Shown here piece after piece: positions 36,541 to 46,700 of a stretch of 64,000 bases of DNA (position 1 is its first letter; each line of letters begins with the position of its first letter). The position numbers and the translations under genes were made by a program. The stretch covers positions 744,001 through 808,000 of the forward strand of contig NZ_SMLH01000001.1 in the NCBI RefSeq assembly GCF_004349315.1. The letters run 5' to 3'. A model generated the notes under the pieces. That model made no database searches. It saw only the letters and a program-made list of their open reading frames with translations, and was not told the origin of the DNA. The stretch is from Flavobacterium ranwuense (GTDB lineage Bacteria; Bacteroidota; Bacteroidia; Flavobacteriales; Flavobacteriaceae).

Positions 36541-37653
36541 ATGGATTTGAGCTATTGGGAATTAAAAAACTGGTTTACTGATGTTAATTACACCATCGTA
36601 GGGAGCGGTATTGTGGGCTTGCATGCTGCATTACGCTTGCGCGAAAGATTCCCGGACAGCAAAATTTTAGTCTTAGAAAAAGGAATATTACCGCAAGGTG
36701 CGAGTACTAAAAATGCTGGTTTTGCCTGTTTTGGAAGTCTTTCAGAAATCATAGATGATTTAAAATCCCATTCAGAGGAAGAAGTGATTCGTCTCGTTCA
36801 AAAACGATGGAAAGGCCTGAAATTGTTACGAAAAAGACTCGGCGACGACACTATAGATTTCAAACCGTATGGCGGATATGAGTTGTTTTTAAAAGACGAT
36901 GAAAGTTGTTACAGTGAGTGTGTTGGAAAATTACCCTTCGTCAATGAAATTTTAAGACCACTTTTTAAAGCCGATGTTTTTGCCAAGGAAGTAGACCGTT
37001 TTGGGTTCAGCGGCATACAGGAATATTTGGTTTTCAATCCTTTTGAAGCACAGATTGATACCGGAAATATGATGCAGGCGTTGTTGAAAGAAGCAGTTTC
37101 TAAAAATATTTTAATTCTAAACCAACAAACTGTTACCTCTTATTTCGACAAAGGAAATGGAGTTGAAGTGGCGCTTGGCAATTTTAGTTTTAGTACCCAA
37201 AAAATACTGTTTGCCACTAACGGTTTTGCGAATGCATTGACAAATGGAGCCGTTAAACCAGCCAGAGCACAAGTTTTAATTACGGAGCCTATTAAAAATT
37301 TAGATATAAAAGGAACATTTCACTTGGATAGGGGCTATTATTATTTTAGGAATATTGGCGACAGAATATTGTTAGGAGGTGGAAGAAACCTGGATTTTGA
37401 GACAGAAAACACAATAGAATTTGGACAAACAGAAATTGTCCAAAAAAAATTGGAACAATTATTAAAAGAAGTAATTTTGCCTCATCAGGATTTCCAAATT
37501 GCACATCGTTGGAGCGGGATTATGGGTATTGGGAACAGCAAGAATCCAATCGTTTCACAACTGTCCGATAATGTGTATTGTGGCGTACGATTGGGCGGAA
37601 TGGGAGTGGCAATAGGTAGTTTAATTGGAACAGAATTAGCAGATTTAGTATAA
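36541..37653 (+). CDS. FAD-dependent oxidoreductase (DAO family)
   Basis: The protein has 370 residues from ATG at 36541. The FAD-binding Rossmann motif is IVGSGIVGLHAALRLRE, with the acid in ILVLEKG. Later segments are GASTKNAGFACFGS, the FATNGF-type strand ILFATNGFANAL and the C-terminal GVRLGGMGVAIGSLIG. This is the D-amino-acid-oxidase/glycine-oxidase type of flavoprotein, with substrate unknown. An upstream TTG at 36481 is in frame, but its first 20 residues come from a dispersed repeat. The stop overlaps the start of mtgA as TAATG. Confidence 0.9.
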   Translation: MDLSYWELKNWFTDVNYTIVGSGIVGLHAALRLRERFPDSKILVLEKGILPQGASTKNAGFACFGSLSEIIDDLKSHSEEEVIRLVQKRWKGLKLLRKRLGDDTIDFKPYGGYELFLKDDESCYSECVGKLPFVNEILRPLFKADVFAKEVDRFGFSGIQEYLVFNPFEAQIDTGNMMQALLKEAVSKNILILNQQTVTSYFDKGNGVEVALGNFSFSTQKILFATNGFANALTNGAVKPARAQVLITEPIKNLDIKGTFHLDRGYYYFRNIGDRILLGGGRNLDFETENTIEFGQTEIVQKKLEQLLKEVILPHQDFQIAHRWSGIMGIGNSKNPIVSQLSDNVYCGVRLGGMGVAIGSLIGTELADLV

Positions 37654-38393
37654 TGGCAACGAAAATAACACCTAGAAAATCAAGACAACCCGTTAAAAAA
37701 GAACCGACCTCTTTTATGAGCAAACTAACTCGTTTTATATTCAAAATATTTTTATGGTTCCTCGGACTCTCTTTGTTTTTTGTGGTACTTTTTAAATTTG
37801 TCCCAGTTCCGTTTACGCCTTTAATGGTCATTCGGGGGATTGAAAATAAAGTTGCCGGAAAAGAAGTTTTTTTCAGCCACGATTGGGAACCAATTGAAAA
37901 CATCTCCATGAATCTTCAAAAAGCCGTAATTGCCAGTGAAGATGGAACGTTCCTGAAACACAATGGTTTTGATTTTGTTGCGATGCAAAAAGCGTATAAA
38001 AGCAATGAAAGAGGCCGAAGAATAAAAGGCGGAAGCACGATATCGCAACAAACAGCCAAGAATGTATTCCTTTGGCAAGGCCGAAGTTATTTGAGAAAAG
38101 GACTTGAAGCCTATTTCACTGTTTTAATAGAAATCATTTGGGGTAAAGAACGCATTATGGAAGTCTATTTGAATAGTATCGAAATGGGAAATGGTGTATA
38201 TGGAGCGCAAGCAGCCACAGAACATTGGTACCGAAAAAATGCTTCCAGTCTCACACCGATACAGGCCGCAGGAATAGCAGCCATATTACCCAATCCAAGA
38301 AAATATTCGGCAACCAGTTCTTCCTCGTATATCAACAGAAGAAAAGCGAAAATTGTACGCGTGATGCGACAAGTGGGGAAAATTGAATATTAA
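37653..38393 (+). CDS. mtgA: Monofunctional peptidoglycan glycosyltransferase
   Basis: The 246-residue protein has one N-terminal membrane helix (FIFKIFLWFLGLSLFFVVLF) and a GT51 domain. The catalytic Glu lies in AVIASEDGTFLKHNGFD. The other family motifs are GGSTISQQTAKNVFLW, EIIWGKERIMEVYLNSIEMG and GVYGAQAATEHWY. It polymerises lipid II glycan strands without a transpeptidase domain. It overlaps the oxidoreductase gene by one base, so they are coupled. Confidence 0.95.
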   Translation: MATKITPRKSRQPVKKEPTSFMSKLTRFIFKIFLWFLGLSLFFVVLFKFVPVPFTPLMVIRGIENKVAGKEVFFSHDWEPIENISMNLQKAVIASEDGTFLKHNGFDFVAMQKAYKSNERGRRIKGGSTISQQTAKNVFLWQGRSYLRKGLEAYFTVLIEIIWGKERIMEVYLNSIEMGNGVYGAQAATEHWYRKNASSLTPIQAAGIAAILPNPRKYSATSSSSYINRRKAKIVRVMRQVGKIEY

Positions 38394-38429
38394 AAAATAG
38401 TTTTTACAATTTATCGGATTATACCAAAA

Positions 38430-38462
38430 ATAGCGGCTTAAGTTTTAAGCGGCTATATTTTT
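38430..38462 (+). terminator. Terminator after mtgA
   Basis: The stem atagcggcttaa/ttaagcggctat has one mismatch and is followed by atttttg. It lies 37 bases after the stop. Confidence 0.75.
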
Positions 38463-39047
38463 GTACTTTGTAGTATCTGCGTAACGTAGGAAGTTGTGAT
38501 TTGCTGGAACTGTAGAACTAAACAATAGGGAGCAAACAAGAGAAACTGCTTGATTTATTTTTCCCAATGCATTTCATGAAAATATTTTCTGTATCAATAT
38601 ATTATCATTAGATCTAAAAAAGTTGGACATGCTAAGAGTAATTACGGTTTTTTGTGTGAGTGAAGAGGTAATTTGCCAAGCCCGAAATGTTCTCCTAAGA
38701 TTAGTTAGGAATAATAAATCGTATTTTTTAAAATGCTTTCTTCTCTTTTTGTTTGGTTTAACCAAATTGTAAGTATAAAACGGATTATATAATAGTTTGT
38801 TATCTTTTATAAAAAATTGACATCAAGGAAGAGTATTCTAATTGTTAATGAACCGTTTGTGTTTTTTAATTGATGTACAGATTGATTTAATGTAATTATT
38901 ATCCTATTAATGCTTTTTTTGCTATATTTACGTAGTATTTAAGTGATAATAAATTATAAAATATTTTTTCACAGTGTTTTTAATTAAATCTTTTATTTAT
39001 TGGATGATTATAATTGACACATTTTTCTGTCGAAAGTTAAACAAAAT
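38463..39047. other. Gene-poor intergenic region
   Basis: Nothing convincing is coded in about 585 bases. The longest open frame, 63 codons on the minus strand at 38574-38765, is of Lys/Arg-rich low-quality composition and starts without a promoter. The stretch is AT-rich and separates housekeeping genes from the adhesin locus, so it may hold decayed sequence and the promoter of the NarL-type regulator. Confidence 0.5.
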
Positions 39048-39677
39048 ATGGAAAATAAAATTTTAATAATAAATGATTGTCTAGTTGTAAGAGCTGGGGT
39101 TGCTATCATTTTAAAACAGCATATCAAAAACTTAAACATCTCAAATGCGGAGAATTTTATTCAAGCTATCGAAATTCTAAAGACGAGTTATTTTAATTTG
39201 ATTTTTTTTGGGATTAATATTCGGGGAGGCAAAAATCTCGGAATGATCGAGGACTTAAGAGCCATTCAGCCTGATGTAAAAATATTAATATTTTCTGTCT
39301 TTGAAGAAGACCAATATGCTTGTCGTTATATTCTTTCCGGTGCGAACGGCTATTTGAATAAATCGTGTAGCGAAAAAAAGATTATTGAAGCCGTTACAAT
39401 CATTTTAGAAAACGGAAAATATATTTCGTCAGAAATCGCGAATAAAATAGTAGAAGCGACGCTTAATAAAAAAACCATAAACCCATTAGATTTACTGTCT
39501 AAAAGAGAATTTGAGATTACTAGTTTATTAGTAAACGGTAATGGTAACCTGGAAATTGCCAATAAATTAAATATTCAAATGTCTACTGTGAGTACTTACA
39601 AAATTAGGGTTTATGAAAAACTTAAAATTAACAATTTAGTAGAACTTATTGGTGTTTTTAAAACCCATATTTATTAA
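39048..39677 (+). CDS. NarL/LuxR-type response regulator with degenerate receiver
   Basis: The 209-residue protein has a receiver-like domain (about 1-125) and a C-terminal LuxR helix-turn-helix (LSKREFEITSLLVNGNGNLEIANKL, here split by NGNGNL, then STVSTYKIRVYEKLKI). The phospho-acceptor position is Gly55: the strand end reads NLIFFGINIRGG where the family has LIxxDIxMPG. The acidic pocket is also half lost (Asn9-Asp10). Ser83 and Lys105 are kept. It should therefore not be phosphorylated in the normal way. It lies 1.1 kb before the adhesin operon, beside a broken sensor-kinase remnant. Confidence 0.87.
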   Translation: MENKILIINDCLVVRAGVAIILKQHIKNLNISNAENFIQAIEILKTSYFNLIFFGINIRGGKNLGMIEDLRAIQPDVKILIFSVFEEDQYACRYILSGANGYLNKSCSEKKIIEAVTIILENGKYISSEIANKIVEATLNKKTINPLDLLSKREFEITSLLVNGNGNLEIANKLNIQMSTVSTYKIRVYEKLKINNLVELIGVFKTHIY

Positions 39678-39726
39678 ATATAATCAACATTTATTGCTAT
39701 AATTGTTCCTTTATTGATTTAACTTG

Positions 39727-40236
39727 TTAGTTTAAATAAAAATCAGACAGTTTTCTTACCGGTAAAGCATCTTTTCCTAGTGCAATAAGACGGTATACGA
39801 AATTCGCTTATTGACATCTGTTCTTTCCTAAATGACAATCATTTATTCCTTTCGGTTTTGTTCCTAAATTCAAGTTAGATATTTGAATGCTTCTCTTGTT
39901 AATAAGCTGTAGTTCTTTAAACCCTTCATTATAGCAGAACAAACTATCATTTTTTAAAGCACCTAAGATCTCCGTAATGCGGTTGCTGTTTAAATTTGTT
40001 GTAGTAGAATTAAAAGCTGAAAATTGATTTCCGTTATACCTCACAATCCCGTTTTTCGTACTAAGCCATATAAAACCATATTTATCTTGTACAATGCTTT
40101 TTACATTGCTTTGAGACAATTCATTATTATCAGAAGCATACCAGCGAAAAGAATAGTTTTCCTAGCTAATTCCTTTATTGACGCATACGAGCAGTAATAA
40201 AAAACAATAGTAATAAACGGGTTGTAACGGTATCAT
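39727..40236 (-). pseudogene. Remnant of a Reg_prop-type hybrid sensor kinase
   Basis: A frame starting at ATG 40236 encodes a signal peptide (MIPLQPVYYYCFLLLLVCVN). It meets a TAG at 40162-40164 and then continues in the same frame as ENYSFRWYASDNNELSQSNV and KSIVQDKYGFIWLSTKNGIV. This is the typical start of the two-component-regulator propeller (QDKYGFIWLST, GIVRYNG). The frame stops at 39808. A second frame reading ALGKDALPVRKLSDFYLN to 39727 looks like the continuation after a frameshift. Functional relatives are over 900 residues with kinase domains, and all of that is missing here. Confidence 0.75.
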
Positions 40237-40791
40237 CTTTTTATAGGTATTGATATAATTTTTTTAAACGTACTTACTTTTTTTAATTTATTACGTGTAG
40301 TAATAATTCTACATTAAAGTAAGTTTATTACTACACCTAATTTGGGCTTTAGAGATTAAGAAAGAATAACTTTGTAAGGTAAAAGATTGTTAAAATAAAA
40401 AAAATGATAACGTATAGCTCCTGTTGCTTTATTTGATAAAGTGAATCGTTTGTTCGATAAAGTGAATAATTTAAATCTATAAAGTGTGTTTTAAATGGAT
40501 TTAACATAAATAAAATTTTATGAAAAAAAAATACTTTTTTAATCGGACAATACTTCTGTTTTATATGTTTGTTTTTCTCTCAGGTATAATTATATCACTT
40601 CAATCCACGCTAATTTCTTATCAATAGCACAACTGCGTACTAGTAGTGTGTAATTTCCTTTATTAGGCTAGACAAATAGTGTCAAGTTCCCCCTAATTGT
40701 ACAAATATTGTTTTGTCCAAGTTTCTTTTTTGTTAAAATTTCTTATTAAATCAGTTTGCATTTTTTTAAGTTTAATTTAATCAACATAGTC
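40237..40791. other. Upstream region of the adhesin operon
   Basis: About 555 bases without a full gene. It holds a 35-codon frame at 40520-40627 that encodes only a signal-peptide-like sequence (MKKKYFFNRTILLFYMFVFL). The remainder is AT-rich sequence that should include the promoter of the large adhesin gene. I could not point to a convincing TAnnTTTG box with a correctly spaced TTG. Confidence 0.5.
40520..40627 (+). pseudogene. Possible truncated signal-peptide-only gene
   Basis: ATG at 40520 opens a 35-residue frame with a basic start, a hydrophobic core (LLFYMFVFLSGIIISL) and a stop at 40625. It looks like the leader of an exported protein whose body is lost. It could equally be a short unrelated frame, so this is weakly supported. 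Confidence 0.35.
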
Positions 40792-43700
40792 ATGTTTAAA
40801 GATAAATATTCCTCTAGAATAGTTTTTTTTCTATTCGTCTTCTTTGCACTATTTAAATCCAATCTTTATGGTCAATGTAATACCGAAGATCCAATACCTT
40901 TTATAGACAGTACTTTTGGGAGTCTGACGGCAGAAGGAACCACTTCTGGCGGGTTAGCATGTTTGCTTTGCTCAGCTTCAAACGAAGAGAGATTGATAGA
41001 TGCGGATTTGACTAATTTTGCTACTGCATCAGTTCCTTTAGGAATCGCTGGTTCTGTTCATTTCAAAGTAACGGATAGTGATACAGATTATGCTTCGGGT
41101 ACTTTTGTGGGATACAGAATTGCACCTTCTGGAGGTATTTTGTCATTAGAATTGTTGAATAAAATTACGATTAAAACCTACCTAAATGGTAATAGTACTC
41201 CACAAGAAACATTTACGGGGAATTCTTTATTAAGTCTAAGTTTGCTTTCTAGTCCTGGAAATTATATAGTGGGTTTTAATTCAACGAATCCCTTTGATGC
41301 GATTGAGATTAGTGTTGGCAGTTTGGTAGGTTTGTTGAATTCTGTCAAAGTATATTATCCGGTAATCCGAAATTACTGCGCAGGTCCTGCATTGGATTGT
41401 AACGTTGCCACGGCAATGAACTTGCCAACATTTCCAGTGTCTATTGAAAATACTCATACGGGGTTATCTGGTGTAAGTGTCGGAAGCATTTCAGGTGCTG
41501 AAAATGTTACTAGCTCAAACACCACAGATTTTGCCACTATTAATCTGACAGTTGGTTTGTTAGCTTCTGGAAGTATTGCGGTTAAAGATCAGGTTACGGA
41601 TTATCCAGCCGGGACTTTTGCGGGTTTTGAAATAGAGAATTCTAATTTAGTAAGTGTATCTGCTCTTGGGAGTTTACAAATAAGGACTTATTCAAATGGA
41701 ATACTTAGAGAGGAATTCGCCGGTAATAGTTTATTGGTAAATGGAGTTCTATTGAGTGCAACAGGTCGTTATAAATTAGGTTTTGTATCTAATTCTTCCT
41801 TTGATGAAGTGCGAATAACCGTTAACCAGGCGGTTGGAATTAATCTTGGTTCTACCAAAGTGTACAGTGCGGTGTTCGAGAAATTTTGTGCAGGGCCAAG
41901 TCTGCCTTGTAATACGCAGACGGCGCTTAATGCTCCTGCCTATCCTGTTTATGTAAATGGAGCTAAGACTGGAATAGATGGTGTAGTTTGTGCTCTTTGT
42001 AGCGTTACTGGTCAGGATAACCTAATTGATGTAAATACTACAAATTATGCCGAAATCAATTTAACGACAAGTGTTGGTACTAAAGGGAGTCTTTCCATAA
42101 AAGACGAAATAACAGATTATCCGGCAGGAACATTTGCAGGTTATGATATTGAAAATCCATCTTTATTAAATGTAAATGTTTTTGATGCCATCAGTATAAC
42201 AACCTATTTAAACGGTACGGAGCAAGAAACTAAATCGGGTAATGCGGCCTTGATTTCTGTAGGAACAAACTTATTAGTAGGGACAAGCAGGCAGACTATT
42301 GGGTTTGTATCCACATTAGCTTTTGATGAGGTTAGAATTACTTTAACAAATCTTGTATCGGTAAATTTAGGTATTACCAAGGTTTATGCAGTAGTTTTTC
42401 AAAAATATTGCGAGGCTACAGTAGCGTGTAATGAGTCTTATGCATGGACAAATCCTGATTTCCCAGTAGTCATTGATGGTGATAAGACTGGAGTTGATGG
42501 TGTGGCTTGTGTGGCTTGTGCTGTCAACAATACCAATAATGTGCTGACTTCCGACATTACAGATTTTGCTAAAATTGATGTTATAGCAGGTGTTATTGGA
42601 TCAGGTTCAATTGCAGTAATAGATCAGTTATATACATATCCGGCAGGTACTTTCGCTGGATTTGTTATTAAAGATTTAAACACTTTACTACAATTAAATT
42701 TATTTCAATCCTTAACGGTCACTACCTATAATAGTGGAGTCCTTCAAGAATCAAAATCCGGAGGGCAGTTAATTGATTTGACATTATTAAGTGCTCCTAT
42801 TTTGGGGTCTGGCTCTGGGTACTATAATGTAGGGTTTAACGTAAGTTTGCCTTTCGACGAGATTAAGTTTACTGTGGGTTCTCTTGTTGGAGTTATCAAT
42901 TCTATTAGAGTATATGGAGCTTTTGTTGATACCAAAAATAGTAGTGGAGGCTCATTAGTTTGCGTTAGTGATCTAGCCGTAATTAAAACGGTAAACAATT
43001 CTGCGCCAAATGTGGGTTCGAATGTTACCTTCACGATAACGGCGACCAACAATGGACCGAGGGCTGCCACAGGAGTTTCTGTTGTGGATGTCTTGCCGTC
43101 AGGCTATACTTTTGTAAATGCGACTCCATCGGCGGGAACCACCTGGTCAGCACCAAACTGGACGATAGGAGCTCTTGCCAACGGCGCCAGTGCGACTTTG
43201 AATATCGTGGCTACGGTAAATGCGACTGGAGTTTATGCCAATACGGCAACCATTTCGGGAGGACAAACCGATCCTAACCCGGGGAACAACAGCTCAACGG
43301 TTACCCCAACGGTTACTCAAGCGGATTTAACAGTAACCAAAACGGTAAGTAATGCTACGCCAAATGTAGGTTCGAATGTTACTTTCACGATAATGGCGAG
43401 CAACAATGGGCCGAGTGATGCCACAGGAGTTTCCGTTGCGGATGTCTTGCCGTCAGGCTATACTTTTGTAAGTGCGAGCCCATCGGCGGGAACCAACTGG
43501 TCAGCACCAAACTGGACTATAGGAACTCTTGCCAACGGTACCAGTGCTACTTTGAATATCGTGGCTACGGTAAATGCGACTGGAGTTTATGCCAATACGG
43601 CAACCATATCGGGAGGACAAACCGATCCAGACCCAGGGAACAACAGCTCAACAGTTACCCCAACACCAACCCCTCAAACGGATTTAACGGTAATTAAAAC

Positions 43701-46700
43701 GATAAACAATCTCACGCCTAACGTAGGTTCGAATGTTAGCTTCACGATAACGGCGACCAACAATGGGCCGAGTGCCGCCACTGGAGTTTCGGTATCTGAT
43801 GCCTTGCCCTCAGGCTATACTTTTGTGAGTGCAACCCCATCGGCGGGAACTACCTGGTCAGCGCCAAACTGGACTGTAGGGACTCTGGCCAATGGCTCCA
43901 GTGCTACTTTGAATATTGTGGCTACGGTAAATGCAACTGGAGCTTATGCCAATACGGCAACGATTTCAGGAGGACAAACCGATCCAAATCCAGGGAACAA
44001 CAGTTCGACTGTTACCCCAACGCCAATCCCTAGAACGGATTTAGCAGTAATCAAAACGGTAAGTAATATGACTCCTAATGTAGGTTCGAATGTTACTTTC
44101 ACGATAACGGCGACCAACAATGGACCGAGTGCCGCCACAGGAGTTTCCGTTGCGGATGCTTTGCCATCAGGCTATACTTTTGTAAGTGCAAGCCCATCGA
44201 CAGGAACCTGGACAGCACCCAACTGGATAATCGGAGCTCTTTCCAACGGCGCCAGTGCAACTTTGGATATTGTTGCTACGGTAAATGCGACTGGAGTTTA
44301 TGCCAATACGGCAACCATATCAGGGGGGCAAACCGATCCGTCTCCAGGAAACAACAGTTTTACGGTTACCCCAACACCTGTTGCACAAACAGATTTAGCG
44401 GTAATCAAAACGGTAAGTAATATGACTCCTAATGTAGGTTCGAATGTTACTTTCACGATAACGGCGACCAACAATGGGCCGAGTGCCGCCACAGGGGTTT
44501 CCGTTGTGGATGTCTTACCATCAGGCTATACTTTTGTAAGTGCGACTCCATCGACAGGAACCTGGACAGCACCCAACTGGACAATCGGAGCTCTGGCCAA
44601 CGGCGCTAGTGCGACTTTGAATATTGTGGCTACGGTAAATGCGACTGGACCTTATGCCAATACGGCAACCATATCAGGGGGGCAAACCGATTCGTCTCCA
44701 GGAAACAACAGTTCTACGGTTACCCCAACACCTGTTGCACAAACAGATTTAACGGTAACTAAAACGGTAAGTAATATGACTCCTAATGTAGGTTCGAATG
44801 TTACTTTCACGATAACGGCGACCAACAATGGGCCGAGTGCCGCCACAGGGGTTTCCGTTGCGGATGCTTTGCCATCAGGCTATACTTTTGTAAGTGCAAG
44901 CCCATCGACAGGAACCTGGACAGCACCCAACTGGACAATCGGAGCTCTTGCCAACGGCTCCAGTGCTACTTTGGATATTGTTGCTACGGTAAATGCGACT
45001 GGAGTTTATGCCAATACGGCAACCATATCAGGGGGGCAAACCGATCCGTCTCCAGGAAACAACAGTTCTATGGTTACCCCAACACCTGTTGCCCAAACAG
45101 ATTTAGCGGTAACCAAAACGGTAAGTAATATGACTCCTAATGTAGGTTCGAATGTTACTTTCACGATAACGGCGACTAACAATGGGCCGAGTGCCGCCAC
45201 AGGGGTTTCCGTTGCAGATGCTTTGCCGTCGGGCTATACTTTTGTAAGTGCGAATCCGTCGACAGGAACTTGGACAGAACCAAACTGGACAATCGGAGCT
45301 CTTTCCAACGGCGCCAGTGCAACTTTGGATATTGTAGCCACGGTTAAGGCTACGGGGTCTTATACCAATACAGCAACCATTTCGGGAGGACAAACCGATC
45401 CGACCCCAGGAAACAACAGCTCAACAGTTAGTCCAACACCGGTTGCTCAAACGGATTTAACAGTAACCAAAACGGTAAACAATGCCACACCAGATGAAGG
45501 TTCGAATGTTAGCTTCACGATAACGGCGACCAACAATGGGCCGAGTGCCGCCACAGGAGTTTCCGTTGCGGATGCCTTGCCGTCAGGCTATACTTTTGTA
45601 AGTGCGAGCCCATCAGCAGGAACTTGGACAGCACCAAACTGGACAATCGGAACTCTTGCCAAAGGCGCCAGTGCGACTTTGAATATCGTGGCTACGGTAA
45701 ATGCGACGGGACCTTATGCTAATACGGCAACCATATCGGGAGGACAAACCGATCCGACTCCAGGGAACAACAGTTCAACGGTTACCCCAGTACCGGTTCC
45801 CCCAACGGGTATTCAAGCGGATTTAGCAGTAACTAAAACGGTAAATAGTGCCACGCCAAATGTAGGTTCGAATGTTACTTTCACAATAACGGCGACCAAT
45901 ATTGGGCCAAATGCCGCCACAGGAGTTTCCGTTGTGGATGTCTTGCCGTCAGGCTATACTTTTGTAAGTGCGACTCCATCAACAGGAACTTGGACAGCAC
46001 CAAACTGGACAATCGGAGCTCTTGCCATTGGCGCCATTACAACTTTGGATATTGCTGCCACGGTAAATGCGACGGGACCTTATGCCAATACGGCAATTAT
46101 TTTGGGAGGACAAACCGATCCAACCCCAGGGAACAACAGCGCAACGGCTACCCTAACACCAGTTGCCCAAACGGATTTAGCCGTAACTAAAACGGTAAGT
46201 AATGCTACGCCGAATGTAGGTTCGAATGTTACTTTCACGATAATGGCGACCAACAATGGGCCGAGTGATGCCACAGGAGTTTCCGTTGCGGATGTGTTGC
46301 CCTCAGGCTATACTTTTGTAAGTGCGACTCCATCGACAGGAACTTGGACAGCACCAAACTGGACAATCGGAACTCTTGCCAACGGCGCCAGTGTAACTTT
46401 GGATATTATTGCCACGGTAAATGCGACGGGACCTTATGCCAATACGGCAACCATTTCAGGAGGACAAGCCGATCCAACCTCAGGAAACAACAGTTCAACA
46501 GCTACTATAACGCCTGCTGCCCAAACAGATTTAGCGGTAACCAAAACGGTAAATAATCTCACGCCAAATGTAGGTTCTAATGTTACTTTCACGATAACGG
46601 CGACCAACAATGGGCCGGGTGATGCCACAGGAGTTTCCGTTGCGGATGTGTTGCCCTCAGGCTATACTTTTGTAAGTGTGACTCCATCGGCAGGAGCTTG

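Noticed and set aside
38574..38765. 63-codon minus-strand frame in the gap before the NarL-type regulator
   Set aside because: Composition is basic and irregular and no start context or homology is visible. It is listed as gene-free region instead.
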